A stretch of 64,000 nucleotides of DNA from Gnetum montanum. Lineage: Eukaryota > Streptophyta > Gnetopsida > Gnetales > Gnetaceae. The stretch is from NCBI GenBank assembly GCA_015680685.1, contig MNCI01007988.1, forward strand, positions 7,993 to 71,992, in the 5' to 3' direction. The translations under genes were made by a program, and so were the position numbers. Every line of letters begins with the position of its first letter. The first letter of the stretch is position 1. The notes under the pieces were generated by a model. The model saw only the letters and a list, made by a program, of their open reading frames with translations, had not been told where the DNA came from and searched no databases. This document shows positions 1-11,093 of this stretch, piece after piece.

Positions 1-1
1 A

Positions 2-256
2 GATCATAGTGCAATCCAATTCCTTATGAATAAGCCAATGGTAAACCCTCGTATCATACAATGGCCTGTAATCTTACAAGAGTTTGATTTAACGATAATC
101 AATCACAAGTGCACCAAGAATGTAGTTGTTGATCATTTATCTCGGTTGCGATGGGACAACAAAGAGGATGAGTATCCAATTTTTGATCATTTTCCTGATG
201 AATTCCTCTTCGCTGGTGTAGTGAATAATCAATCACCCATAGAGACAAACTGGTAA
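2..256 (+). pseudogene. Ty3/gypsy RNase H, C-terminal end
   Basis: RNase H degrades the RNA strand of the RNA/DNA hybrid during reverse transcription. The frame is open from base 2 and shows the typical end of a plant gypsy RNase H: DHSAIQFL, then PRIIQWPVILQEFDL, then the VVDHLSRL block with the conserved Asp-His. The final exchange in that block (usually VADHLSRL) is minor. The frame stops at 254-256 in the RNase H-integrase linker. The N-terminal half and the catalytic DEDD start lie outside the window. Confidence 0.8.
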
Positions 257-299
257 AGTAGCATTCTTACCTATCTCCTCGCCCAACAAACACCACAAG

Positions 300-1566
300 A
301 GTTAAACCTTATGAAGAAACAATAGTTTCTTCACTGAGCCAAGTACTTTATGGAGATCAATGGGCAACTTTACAAAGTGTGTCTCGATGGCTTGGTTTGA
401 TGGTGTGTTCCCAATATAGATCAACTATGAGTTCTTCAAGATGCTCATGAGGGTCCTTGTGGGGGTTATTACACTAGGAAATGAACAGCCATCAAGATCC
501 TACTTGCAGGATATTATTGGCCTACATTTTTTTGGGATGCCCATCATTTCGTCCAATCTTGTGAGCACTATTAATGTGATGGGGGAATGATTGCTAGAAT
601 GGAGGATCCACAATAATGGATTCAATCGTTAGAACCCTTCAACATTTGGGGAATTTATTTTATGGGGCTGATTACACCAATGTCCAATGAAAAATCTTAT
701 ATTATTGTTGTCGTTGATTACCTAACACAATGGGTAGAAGCAGCTACTGTTAAGGATTGTACATCATCTATAGATGTAGTATTTGTTTAACAAAAAAATC
801 ATAAATAGGTTTGGTGTGCCTCGTGCGCTTATTTTAGATAATGGTACCCACTTCACAAGTGCAAATTTTTAGAAATTAATGCAACACTTAGGGGTTGAGC
901 ATAAATTGACTACACCATACCACCCCCAAGCGAAAGGTCAAGCAAAAGTCACCAACAGGGAGATTATGAAGATATTGACAAGAATTGTTAGCAAGTCTAG
1001 GTGAGACTAGAGCATTAAATTGAACAATGCTCTTTGGGCATACCACTCCACATGGAAATTCCCTACAGGCTACTCTCCCTATTCAAATTGAGCTTTGTAC
1101 ACTATCCATGGCATGTGACCTTAACCTTGACCTTGATCTAGCATAGAAGCAACCATTAGTAACCCTTAACTTGCTAGATGAAAATCAACTAGCTTCCCTG
1201 TCATCTAACAAGTTGCACAAGGCATTCAATAGACAATGTCATGACCTAAGGATTAGGAAAGTTAAATATCAACTAGGAGATAAGGTTCTCTATCGGAATC
1301 CCACACATGTGCCACAACATACTAAATTTCAAACACTATGGGAAAGACCTTATATTATTTATGCAACTTTTCCTTTAGGGGCCATGACAATATACAAACC
1401 TAAGAGCCCAGACAAGAAACTGTTGGTCAACATACAACAAACCAAACCTTTCCAGGAGCTTAGGACAGTTAGTACACATGCTACCTCTCTTGATGGACAA
1501 CCCTGCTCACTATTTTGGATCTCCTCCTTGCAACTTAGTTGTGGGGGAGATGGCCACCTATGCTAA
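300..1566 (+). pseudogene. Ty3/gypsy integrase (Athila-like), frameshifted
   Basis: Integrase inserts the element's cDNA into host DNA. The zinc-binding N-terminus is visible as a HEGPCGGYYTRK-type block near 450-480 and an SCEHY block near 560. The catalytic core shows the first Asp in VVDYLTQWVEA (716-718) and the second in LILDNGTHFTS (about 831-860). The third catalytic position falls in the GQAKVTNREI block (about 937-966), where the usual Glu is Lys. The open frame 1171-1566 carries the C-terminal region (DKVLYRNP, then a RPYIIYATFPLGAMTIY block). Several stops and at least two frameshifts make it non-functional. Plant gypsy integrases run about 400-450 residues, so most of the domain is represented. 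Confidence 0.8.
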
Positions 1567-2709
1567 CCATTCTATGCCCTTAGTTCTTTTTGAATTTTTG
1601 TTTTACACATTTTTGTTTCACACATTTTTGTTTTACACATTTTTCCAACTTTTCTTATTTTTTTTACACCATCGTTCATATTTTTACAATTTCTTTGTTT
1701 ACTTGATTTGCTTTTATTCATCATCCAATAAGTGCTCATGATGGTGGATTGAATTATATCATATTGATTACTAATGTTTGGATTTTACCTTTGAATTATG
1801 ATACTGATATTAAGGTATGGTTATTTTGGTAAAACATGCAATGAGTCCATGCCGTCCACTCATCGATACAACTCTATTGTCTCCTTTGGCTTGGAACTAT
1901 ACAACCCTTTTTTTCTAAGTAAATTTATTAATGAATTGGTGATTGGGTATTTTTCAAACAAAGAAAATACTTAAAGGATGAAAAGGGTATAACTTCAAGG
2001 GGATTCAATGCATTTGTGTTGGCCATTCTCTTAGGTACTTGGATTTATTTTCTTGGGTTTTCCACCATTCTGACATTGTTCAAAAATCATGAAGCTGAGT
2101 GAATAAAAATAAGTCTTTGCATGGTGTAGTTCTCATGCATAAAAAAAATAGAAAAAAGAAAAAAAAAGAGTGAGAATTCAAAGCACACCCCTTAGACATA
2201 ATAAAGTAATATGGGCTACAAGCACTAGTTATGGAACTGAAAAGACATGTTACCCATGCCTGAAGGTTCCCTCTAACTAAGGCCCTTTCTGGCTTCCTAC
2301 TTATCCATCTCACTCTCTTTGGAATGATGGTAACTCTTTGTGGAAGCATTCTTGTTACTTTAAGTGTATGGATCTGGTCAAGTGTATTGATGCGAGGTCA
2401 TTGGATGTGGTTTGTTTGAGTCTGGATTTAGGATGAGTTCTACTCAGTCACATTAACCATAAAGTACATAAGGGACTTTACACAACCTTGTTCTTGGGAT
2501 TCCATTCCATTCTCTCCTCTCCATCTTTCTTTTCATTTTCCACCTCATTTCTAAGTTTATCATTAGTCCATTTCTGGGTTGATGCATTATTTTTCTTTGG
2601 TGAATTCTTGTGGGTAAGTCTTTAACTCTTGCTTCCAAATAACATTCCTAGAGCCTATAGACTCTTTAGTTTGTGGGTTTGTTAGGGCACAAAAGGATAT
2701 GAGCTTGCT
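1567..2709 (+). other. 3' non-coding spacer of the Athila-like element
   Basis: This stretch has no coding signal I trust, but it is conserved with the reverse complement of about 45,800-44,650 in the gag-pro element, including the block around a shared 'gaattcaaagcacacccctta' region near 2170-2200. It contains T-rich tracts near 1600-1690 with repeats of 'ttttacacatttttg'. Conservation over such a length in two deeply decayed copies shows that the spacer was part of the mobile unit. Confidence 0.6.
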
Positions 2710-3250
2710 TTGGGGAGGACCCATTGGCAATCCTTTTTTGGTGCAATTGTTAACTTCTTTTCCTTAAACATTTTCTATAATCAATCATTTCTTGTTTCAT
2801 CCCCATCCATGGCATTCATTTTATTGGTGTTGCCATTGATATTTTCCCCATCTTTCTTGTTCCTCATATTTTCCCATCTTATAGCTACCAGAGGTTCGCT
2901 CTTAGTCGTAGGGGCCCTAGCACAAGTTTTTCAATTTTTTCCATTTTACTATTTACCTAACCCCTACACCTTGGGTAGTCACCTATGATAAATCTTTGAA
3001 CCAATTTCTACCATAATCACAACTTAGCCAATGCACTTCATATCGAGGCAAGGTATCAATTGCATTATGATTTATCTATCCTTGCTCATTTGTGACTGTG
3101 TTGTGTGTGTAGATGAAGATCATACAAATAATGGACTAGGCTTGGAAGAAGCACTCAGGATGGACTGAAACTAAAGCATTTACAAAGGGAGCAAGTCTGG
3201 TGGCATGGCTATGGATAAACAATAGAAGGCACAATCTTAGCAGTGGTGGC
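2710..3250 (+). pseudogene. hydrophobic 3' ORF of the Athila-like element (possible env-like position)
   Basis: A 92-codon open frame (2710-2988) sits between integrase and the 3' LTR. Its middle is very hydrophobic, with FILLVLPLIF followed by LFLIFSHLI, suggesting a signal peptide or membrane segment. The same position and frame in the element at 43,124-50,171 holds an independently open frame (44,188-44,544 on -) starting with a comparable hydrophobic stretch. Downstream, a shared block encodes a YIEARYQLHYD-like segment in the better-preserved copy. Athila elements are known to carry an extra ORF here, often called env-like. I see no furin site or receptor motif, so the env label is positional only. 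Confidence 0.4.
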
Positions 3251-3431
3251 AACACACTTCATTTTCTCTCTCTCTCTTTCTCTACAAGCTACCAAATAAA
3301 GGCTTGGATGTAATTTATGTATGAGTATTCACCACAATGGTCATGAACACTAATGTTGTAATATGCTTATTGATTCGTTCATTGGGCACATTGAGTTTGT
3401 CATCCCATTCCACTGTCAGTTGTCAATTAGN

Positions 3432-3535
3432 AACTCTAGCGGTTTATTCTAATTATTAGAGAGGTTACTCTAGTGGTTGCTTTAGCAATTATTCTAATTA
3501 TTAGAGTGGTTATTCTAATTATTAGAGTAGTTTCT
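3432..3535 (+). repeat. short tandem repeat in U3 of LTR copy a
   Basis: About three imperfect copies of an 18-base unit TTATTCTAATTATTAGAG are separated by short 'tggttactctag'-like linkers. The tract lies just upstream of the TATA box, where the other LTRs of this family carry different tandem or palindromic tracts. Confidence 0.6.
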
Positions 3536-3543
3536 CCCAAGCC

Positions 3544-3553
3544 TATAAATATA
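3544..3553 (+). promoter_or_regulatory. TATA box of LTR copy a
   Basis: TATAAATATA lies in the position equivalent to the TATAAATA boxes on - at 50,064-50,071 and 43,827-43,834 in sister LTRs. Conservation across copies supports it as the Pol II core promoter of the element; the start site is not determined. Confidence 0.6.
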
Positions 3554-4304
3554 GTGCCCAAGTGCACAATTAAGAAGGAAGTCTTTTCAGTAGTCAAGTA
3601 GTGAAATTCTTGTAGTCTGATTGAAAGTTAGAGTATTTTCCAAGTGCCTGCAGTAGGAGGTCGAAGTTTATTCGAGCATTGTGTACCTGAGCACACCTTG
3701 TGTATGACAATAAAGACGAGCTCTTTGATTAATCCTTGTAGCACTTGAGATTTGTTTTCTTACACATTTCTTTTATTTTATTTTCTTATGCATTTATTTT
3801 ATTTTATTTTATTTTATGCACTTTACATTTCTGTTATTAGCGTAGTAATTCATTTTGATCAATTAAGAAAAAGTTTAAAATACACTCAGTATGATCACTT
3901 CGATCATGCGTATAACACTTGGTAACCTAGTAACGATTAGCGTTTAGTAATCCCAATAGTGTTGCACTGGTTCAAGATGTGTACGACAAGTGAGAACAGA
4001 TACTGGTGTTAAGATTAGTTAAAGCCTAGTTAATCAGTAGGTAAGTTAAATTAGTCACTTAGTTATCTCTCTCTTTTCCTATTAGCATAGGACATAAAAA
4101 CATAAAAGCTATAAAAATCATATGCCTCAAGCTTACTTAATCATACAATCATGACATAGAGGTAAGCTTGGGAAGACAATGATCAAATAACCCGTCCTTG
4201 TTCCACAAGGGTGCATAAGCACTTAGTATTTGGAATTCGACCAGATCATGCATGAAATGCTCATATTCGTATGGTTGAGCATAGGGGTACCTTGCCGCTC
4301 ATCA

Positions 4305-6781
4305 GGTGGACCATAAAGAGGAGGCTAAAACATGGCTTAATGCATATTGTGGCAATAATGGATTGCCTCTAGACCAGTGCCAGGTTGTAGAGGTCAACGA
4401 GATGTATCCATTATTACACTGCAAAGAATTTTCCATGTTGTTGTCATAGAAAAAGATCCTTAGTATTTGATAGGCTTGGACCATGAAGAAGGTCCTCATC
4501 GAGGATCCTAAGTTCAACTTGACTACTCACTTCATTTTTGGGCTATAGGATGAGATCCAAAAATTCTGAAAAAACCTTAAGACAATATGCCATATGCATT
4601 TTTCATTTTTTGTAGTATATCTAAGGACGTTCGTGGAATTCTTGATGGTTAAGAGGGATGGAAAATGGATGAGTCATGATCCGTTCCAATTTTTCAAACC
4701 TTGGGTGAAACATGTTGTTCTAATCATGCAAGTTTATAACCCACCAATTGAGGAGATTGGGAAATCATTGTTTATTACCACTAAGAAATTTACTGGGACA
4801 CATTGTCCTTCCCTTGACATCATGGGGATTGAACCCCATATCACCTATGGGAATGCCAAAAGATCCAAGGAGTTATGCATGGAGGCTGATGGTTCAACCA
4901 AAGAAAAGTTGAAGTGATCATTGGTTGAGGAGACTATCATTATTATTGAATAGCCAACAAAGAAAAAAAAGATATCCCTTAGGCTTGGCTAGGCACATCA
5001 TACCATTTCAAGTATGCTTTAATTGTATATTTTTTATTTTTGGTTCTTATATTATTTTGAATATGTTTTATGTTAGGTGCATATTTATGTCATTATATTA
5101 TGCTTAGGAAAAATTTACTAACTCATTCTACTTTTTGCCTTTGCCATTCTTGCAAGGAAACAATAAGAAATTGCAACCTGGGTAGCAGCAAAGGTAGAGA
5201 GGAAACACCAAGAAGAGGAGGCACTAATGCAGCAAAAGGGGGATGAACCAATACCTAATGAAGCATTGGATGCCTTGGATGCCATATTTGAAGATCCAAT
5301 ATTTGATGATGAAACTCATGTTGACACATCACATGGCCCTCTAGGTACTTATGCATTTTAGTTTATGTGTTGTATCTTATAGTTTCCTGTTGAAATTTGT
5401 TTTAATTTTTAGTTGATGGTTATACTTGTTGTAGTGACTGAACCCCTCCCAGAGGCATCCAATTCCATGTTTCATATGAAACTGTGGGCTAAGATTGTTG
5501 ATAAAACTAAATCTATGTGAGGCATGGCTAAAGACATAATTGATTGGTTGTAGTAGATAGCTTCTGATGCTGGTAAGAATAATAGCATACTTTGCCTTAG
5601 TTTTTTTTATTTTTTATATATTTTATGGTATTTTATGTTTTATGGTTATATGGTCTTAGTTGTTTAAATTATTTTTGGTTATCTTTGTTTATTACTATTT
5701 TTTATGTGTTTATTTTTGTTATGTTATTTACAGTGTCTAATGTTGGATGGGATCCTAAGCATGACATTGAGCTTAATGAGCTATCTAAACTACTGCTTGA
5801 AGTGGAAAATTTTCCACAAAGGTTGTATGACAGGGCCACTGAATCTACCCTCTCATGCACTAGGACCTCATCAAAATGCCAATGCTCCAACAAATTATTA
5901 TGGAAAAGAGTTGTAGCATTGAAGAAAGAAACCAAGAGGTAGGCAGAGGAGATCAGAGACCTTAAGATCCATAAGGAGTTTATAGAGGCTCACGTAGCCA
6001 ATAGAGACTCCTTGCACCCTAAGAAGATAGAGTGATTGCGCTACTAGAATGTCATTCATGTAAAGGTTGCTCTAGCTAAGAGCAATGCAGAAAAGGACAT
6101 GCAGATGGACTTGTTAATTTGTAAGATCAAAGACTAATGAGACTACTATGCTTAGATCCTTGAGTGGGGCAAGACACAAAAGGACTACAAGCACAAGTAC
6201 AAGGTTGAAAAGGAGAGCTACTTCAAGTGGTTATAGGAGGAGGCTATAGAGAGCCAAAAATTGGAGATGTTTATGCAAGAAATCAATGTAGAGAAGGCCT
6301 TCAAGTTGTTTGAAGGCTCTTTAGTGGTGTCTAATTCCTTAGCTCCTTAGATTATTACCACGTTAGGGGAGGCAACTACTATTATCCTTTCATGAGAGCC
6401 TCCAGCATTGACTAATATTGAGAGGAGGAACATCTTGACGGGCATGCACCTTAGGAAGGTAGACTAGGAAAACATTAATGAAGAACAAATTCTTCATCAT
6501 TTAGAGACTAGTCTTCTAAACTTTCCTCTAGAAGACCTTGCACCAAAACCCCCATAGGTTTGTTTGTTTAAATTTTTTAAAAATATATTTTAGTTTAGTT
6601 TGTATCTTATTTTTGTTTTCATTTTGTTGTTTTCTTGTTAAGTTTTAGCTACATAGGTTACAAATTAATTTTTTTATGCTTTGTTTTGATTTTTATTATG
6701 GCGTAGGCACAAAGTGATGGTAGTGGTTCTAGTGACCATGATGATGATGATGTTCCTCTTTCTCCTCCAATTTTATCTTAG
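4305..6781 (+). pseudogene. orphan multi-intron pseudogene with coiled-coil product
   Basis: Directly after the LTR a gene-like unit begins in mid-frame. Exon 1 (4305-5011) contains the open stretch 4594-4917. GT-AG introns can be placed at 5012-5156, 5345-5434, 5573-5733 and 6558-6706, with T-rich ends. Exon 2 is acidic (IFEDPIFDDETHVD), exon 4 (5734-6557) is Lys/Glu-rich with heptad-like spacing and looks coiled-coil, and exon 5 encodes a short acidic tail (SDHDDDDVPLSPP) ending at TAG 6779-6781. Several in-frame stops interrupt it. I do not recognise the family: it may be a captured host gene or an accessory ORF of a mobile element. The 5' part was separated by the LTR insertion. Confidence 0.5.
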
Positions 6782-7700
6782 ACCTACTAGGCTTGTCATA
6801 TTTGGCTGCTTTAGTTATGATGTTGATGTTATTATTTATTATTAACTATTCATAGCCATTGAAGACTATGATGATAGTTCATTGTTATTTATTTAATTGT
6901 TGCATGGTGCAACCATGGTTGTTGGACTTTCTATTATTTATTTTGTTATCATTGACGATTAGATTTTTATTTGTCACACTATGTGAATATGGCTATTGAA
7001 ATTGGACACTTGGTTATAATATTTTTTAAAAATTTCATCTGTATTTTTTTAGAATTTTTATTTTTATGTATTTTATATTTTATTCATGTGATAATACTCA
7101 TTGGTAACGTATAAGGCTATAAGGAAAAAATTTGTGAAAATGTAAAATGATATAGTAATCAAGAAAAATATAGTACAAACTATGGTATGATGGTTGTAAT
7201 AATAATGAGGAAGAAAAAGGTTATAAATGCATGGCTAGTTTAAGGCCTTAGCAGGCTACCAATTTAAGGCCTTGGTAGGCCATTGTAAAATTTTTATAAT
7301 TTTTCATGTTTTAAAAAATCTTATGAATTTTTTAGTTTTTAAAAGTTTTATCATATTTTTATATGTTCTAAAGAAAAGCATAAAAATCATGAATAAGAAT
7401 AAGCTATAATTTTCATGTGTAATAAGGTTAAAACAAAGTAAAGAATGGTAAAGAAATATGATACAATTAAGCAAAAGTTTAAAACTAGGCTAAGAAATAA
7501 ATCTAAGAAGAAAAGGTCACATGGTCATTAAAATAGGTCAAGTGAGAATGGGATGTACATAATCATGCAACTATTTTCTAATCTTTGAAAGAGTAGGAAA
7601 AGCATACAACCTCCATTGTATAATCTTGTATTTATGATTTCCCTCACTAATCACATTTAATGGGAGCTCTTTCCATGGTGTATTCATGACTTAGTTGTTT
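6782..7700. other. AT-rich spacer, no gene seen
   Basis: No coding frame or family motif was found. A small direct duplication around 'taaggccttagcaggctacc' lies at about 7234-7285. Otherwise the sequence is A/T-rich and simple. Confidence 0.5.
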
Positions 7701-7765
7701 CTAGTTTTGGCTTGGTCTACTTCTTTGGACCTCTTGACTTCACTGTTGATAATGGGAGTTTCTTG

Positions 7766-8409
7766 CTAAAAGTGAACTTTGGATCCTTTCTCCACATCAA
7801 TGTTATTGACTGCCAAGGGAATCATACTATTGCCTTGAATAATTATTTCACCTCCCTCATAAGGTAGGTTTAGTGGATGGGAAAGGAAACTATTTATAAT
7901 TAAGCTATCCAGAACATCTCTAGGAGGTTGAATCCTAGTGTCTCTTCCATCATCAAGAAGTTGGCTAATGTGGGAAATTGTTCCACCACTAGGAAGTCTC
8001 AGGAGATCAAACCCTTTACTACAACCCACAATCTATTAATAGATTTAAGAGCATAGGTAGGAGTACTTTACATGTGCTCAACTATGCCTAACCATTCAAC
8101 AATGGTAAAAGGTATAACATTGGTCACTGCTCCATCATCCATGTGCACCCTATGTACCTTGTATTGTCCAACCCTTATGGTTATAAAGAGAAGATCCCTT
8201 GTTATCTTAACATCCTAGGGGTTGGTCTTAACTTCACTACTATGAAACACTTGTGCGGTTAACTTCATTTCTATCCTCGGTGAGGGTGGTACCATAACTA
8301 AGTAAATGGATTCTTCATTGGCAAAAATTCCTTCATTAATAGGAATTGAAGTTAACATATTCACTAAGGCTTCACAATGATTAGAAGAAGTCATTACCAG
8401 ATCGTACAA
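7766..8409 (-). pseudogene. Ogre/Tat-like protease region, unit B
   Basis: Two open pieces match unit A. The first (8215-8409) starts MYDLVMTSSNHCEALVNML and corresponds to the YDLVMTSPVHREALVRML block at about 61,455-61,510. The second (7766-8029) ends with an NLPYEGGEIIIQG block, matching the LPYKGGGIIIHG block after the protease of unit A. The aspartic protease core between them is broken by frameshifts. In the intact element this enzyme cleaves the Gag-Pol polyprotein. Not functional here. Confidence 0.7.
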
Positions 8410-8896
8410 GCTAAGAGAAGTATTTTTCTATTTCAAGGATAGTTTCACCTATTTCATGGTGTTGAGGAAGTCCTTGTCATTGGATATTATTTTTTCATTA
8501 TTTTTGACTTTAACTTCCTTCATTCATCCTAGGATTCAAACTTCACATTTTAAGATTTGTGGCTTAACCTCCTTGCCCTTATCTTGTTATTTTTGGTCCT
8601 CCCTTAGCTAATTAGGTGAAGCGTTTTGAGCGTTAGACCTCATGGGAATGGTTAAAATGGGTGTGAGCTTTAGTGGATGCACATCCTTCCAAGCCTTCAC
8701 ATACTTCTTGTCTTTGGCCTTGGAATTTGAGGCAAACTTCTTGCATTACTTGGTAGATGGCTTCTTATTGTTGGGTTTCGAAGGACTCATTGTGTTGTCC
8801 TCCATGGAAGATTAGTTTGGGTTGTAGGTGTAGTTGTAGCAAGAGGGGGTACTATAATGATGAATGATTTCTTAAAAGAAGTTGGTGATGAAATCC

Positions 8897-11093
8897 TTAC
8901 AAAAAAAAAGGATTCTTTAAACTAGATGCATTTGAAGGGCCCCTTTCATTGCAAGGAGGTACCCAAATCATAAATAGCTTCTTGGCAAGCCTTGGGTTAT
9001 TATTGATATTGAATGCTACTATCATGTATGGGTTGTTATTTTCATTTAATGGGTCTTTATATACCTGCATAGATTGGTTTTGAGGCCTAACTGGGTTGGA
9101 GGCATTCAACATTAGCTCCCTATTATCTATCATCTTTTTTAGGTCATCCTTTAAGGCCAAACAGAAATTGGTGTCATGACTTGGCAATTGATGATAGTGG
9201 CAAAATTGGTCAAGTTTGAAGTACTTCAGTACTAGTGGGTCATCCTTGGTTTCTAGAGTTGGATCCTTAGTAATTTTACATAATCGATCATGCCTCTTGT
9301 GGGTATTCTTAGTCACTTTCTTGTATTGGATTCAGCCACTCTTAAACAACTAGCTAAGGAGCTTAGATGGTTTTAATGGAAATTTGGTATATTTTGACTG
9401 GTCTTTTCTCTTAAAGTTAGGCCTAGGTTGATTTGAAGTAGAGGCCTCCAATGTTAAAGGTTGTTTGATCTTAGCAAGGGCCTTGGGTTAACTTGTTTTT
9501 GGCCCCTATGTAGTTTTGTTTTTCTTGGCCATAGTGGCCATGACTACATGATTTTGCTTTCCCCTATTCTTGTTCTTCCTTGTATCCTAATTCTTGTATG
9601 CTACATAGGTAGGGTCATGGCTAGCCTAAGCAACATCCTCTATGTTCTTGGTTTGTGAGAAAGCTTGGTGAAGGGATTGCAGGTCTAAATAGTATACTTT
9701 GGACTTGTTGAAGTTGTTGACCATTCCCTTGAAGATTTCTAGAAGGTGGATTTCAACTATAGGCTCTAGAATCTCATTAAGTAGATCATTCCATCATTTG
9801 ATAAACTTCTACATAGGGTCAAGAGGCCTTTGTTTGATTTTCATTAGTTAATCTAGGATGGTAACTAATTTTAAGTTGTACTTGAAATGATTCACAAATT
9901 GTGAGATCAAGTCCTCTAATAAGGTAGTGGATCCTCTAGGTAGTGCACAGTACCAGTCTAAGGTCTTCCCAGTAAGGCACATATGGAATATTCACATAAT
10001 AGTATGAGGTCAATCTTGTAACAACAAGCATTCAGAACAAAAGGTGATGAGGGTTCCATTGGAATCATCTTCACTGTTGTACTTGATGAACTATGGTATA
10101 GGAACGACTAGGGGAAGAGTGATTTTGGGGATAGTTGGACTAATGAGATCATCTTAGTAAAAGTTCATTATATTGACTATCTATGATGTGGAAGATTTCA
10201 ACTTGCGTAGTTCTTCAACAAGGTCTTAGATCATCAAGAAAGCCTAATCTAAGCCTTGGGATACTTCAACAAGTTGGGGAATTTGTACAAATAGTTCAGG
10301 AAGAAGTTGGAAGCCTTGTAGCCTTGCAATGGACAATGGTAAGGATGGAAGAGGTTGTGTGATCATGGTTGTAGGGGGGTTGCATAGTGAAAAAGAGTTC
10401 TACATTGGTACTTGAAGAAAAAAGAGTGGAAATAGGATATGAGAAGATTGAGTGACCTAGGATCCCACTAAGGGACCCATGGAAATAGAGTAGGGATGAG
10501 CCATGGTAAACACCATGGGTTATGGTTGTGCAAAGTGAGGCTTTTTTGCAAAAGGCATTGATGAGAACAGTGAGGTCGATTGAGGCATGATTTATGCCTA
10601 GTGAGTAGCAATGATGGGCATTGACCCAAACATAGTAGGATTGGGATGTGGAGAAGAAGGTTGGGGAACTTGTCCCACAAACAATACAAGAGAGGCCAAA
10701 CTGGGTGTAATAGTTTAGGGAGTTGATTGTTGAAAAAGGCTCCCAATGAAGAAATCAAATTTTGGTTCAGCCTCAAACTCATATTGCGTCTCATGGTAAA
10801 TTTTTAAGGCAATTTCCTCACTCAACTCATTCATTTCTATTAGTTGGGCTAGTATGAGCATATGGATGTTTGTTAGTTTTATTTTGTCATAGGGAGAAGC
10901 AATGTACTCCTTCCTGTTTCTATGGATTAGCTAAAACTCATGCTTGGATTTTAGTACATATAAAATTATAATATTCTTCATTTATTATAGTGAAGTCTAG
11001 GATTTGGCCCCTCTACCTAAGTGATTATCTATGCTCAACAATAGTTGGGTCCTTGGGGTCATATACATGAATTACATCTTGACTTGAAGCCAT
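8897..11093 (-). pseudogene. Ogre/Tat-like gag, unit B
   Basis: Gag forms the particle that packages element RNA. The likely start is ATG at 11,093-11,091 (MASSQDVIHVYD), which aligns with MESSQANPV at 58,644 of unit A; a shared NFICTKIQA / NFICVKIQA block follows. The C-terminal part is the open frame 8897-9316 with the Tat-type zinc knuckle (FCHYH, then HDTNFC, then LKDDLKKMID) and the PQNQSMQVYKDPLNEN block. The region 9350-10,900 retains only fragments. Gag appears to run directly into a WVPP segment found in a different frame in unit A, suggesting a small deletion here. Confidence 0.7.

Larger units (their letters stand above)
1..3413 (+). mobile_element. Athila-like Ty3/gypsy element, 3' portion of internal region
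   Basis: The window opens inside an LTR retrotransposon. In order on + it holds the end of RNase H, a broken integrase, a long 3' spacer and a short hydrophobic ORF, then an LTR ending at 4304. The spacer from about 1470 to 3400 aligns by eye, with many conserved blocks, to the reverse complement of about 45,900-44,000, so both belong to one family. Lineage assignment to Athila rests on the RNase H end, the integrase C-terminus and the tRNA-Asp-type primer site of the sister copy. Gag, protease and RT of this copy lie left of the window. Many stops and frameshifts make it a fossil. Confidence 0.8.
3414..4304 (+). repeat. LTR of the Athila-like element (copy a, 3' LTR)
   Basis: This is a long terminal repeat of the family also seen at 43,124-43,882, 49,357-50,171 and 54,386-55,278, here on +. 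The right end ...CTCATCA at 4304 matches the CA terminus of the others. Shared blocks include the region 'gtgtacctgagcacacc' (about 3681-3700), the CTTGGTAACCTAGTAACG stretch (about 3920-3937) and the last 80 bases. The left edge is not resolved: the expected PPT and TG start of the sister copies are missing next to an undetermined base at 3431. Start is therefore approximate. No primer site follows 4304, so this is a 3' or solo LTR. Confidence 0.75.
7701..11093 (-). mobile_element. Ogre/Tat-like gag-protease segment (unit B)
   Basis: On - this block parallels unit A at 58,644-62,340 in the same order: gag start, zinc knuckle, YDLVMTS block, post-protease tail. It is far more decayed and runs 11,093 down to about 7.7 kb. 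No RT follows on the left; the neighbouring DNA is spacer and then the orphan pseudogene. The nearest pol of the same lineage (17.4-20.7 kb) is on the other strand, so the two are not halves of one simple insertion. Confidence 0.75.

Noticed and set aside
2080-2349. Minus-strand 89-codon frame as a gene
   Set aside because: It lies opposite a conserved spacer of the plus-strand element and includes a low-complexity A/T tract.
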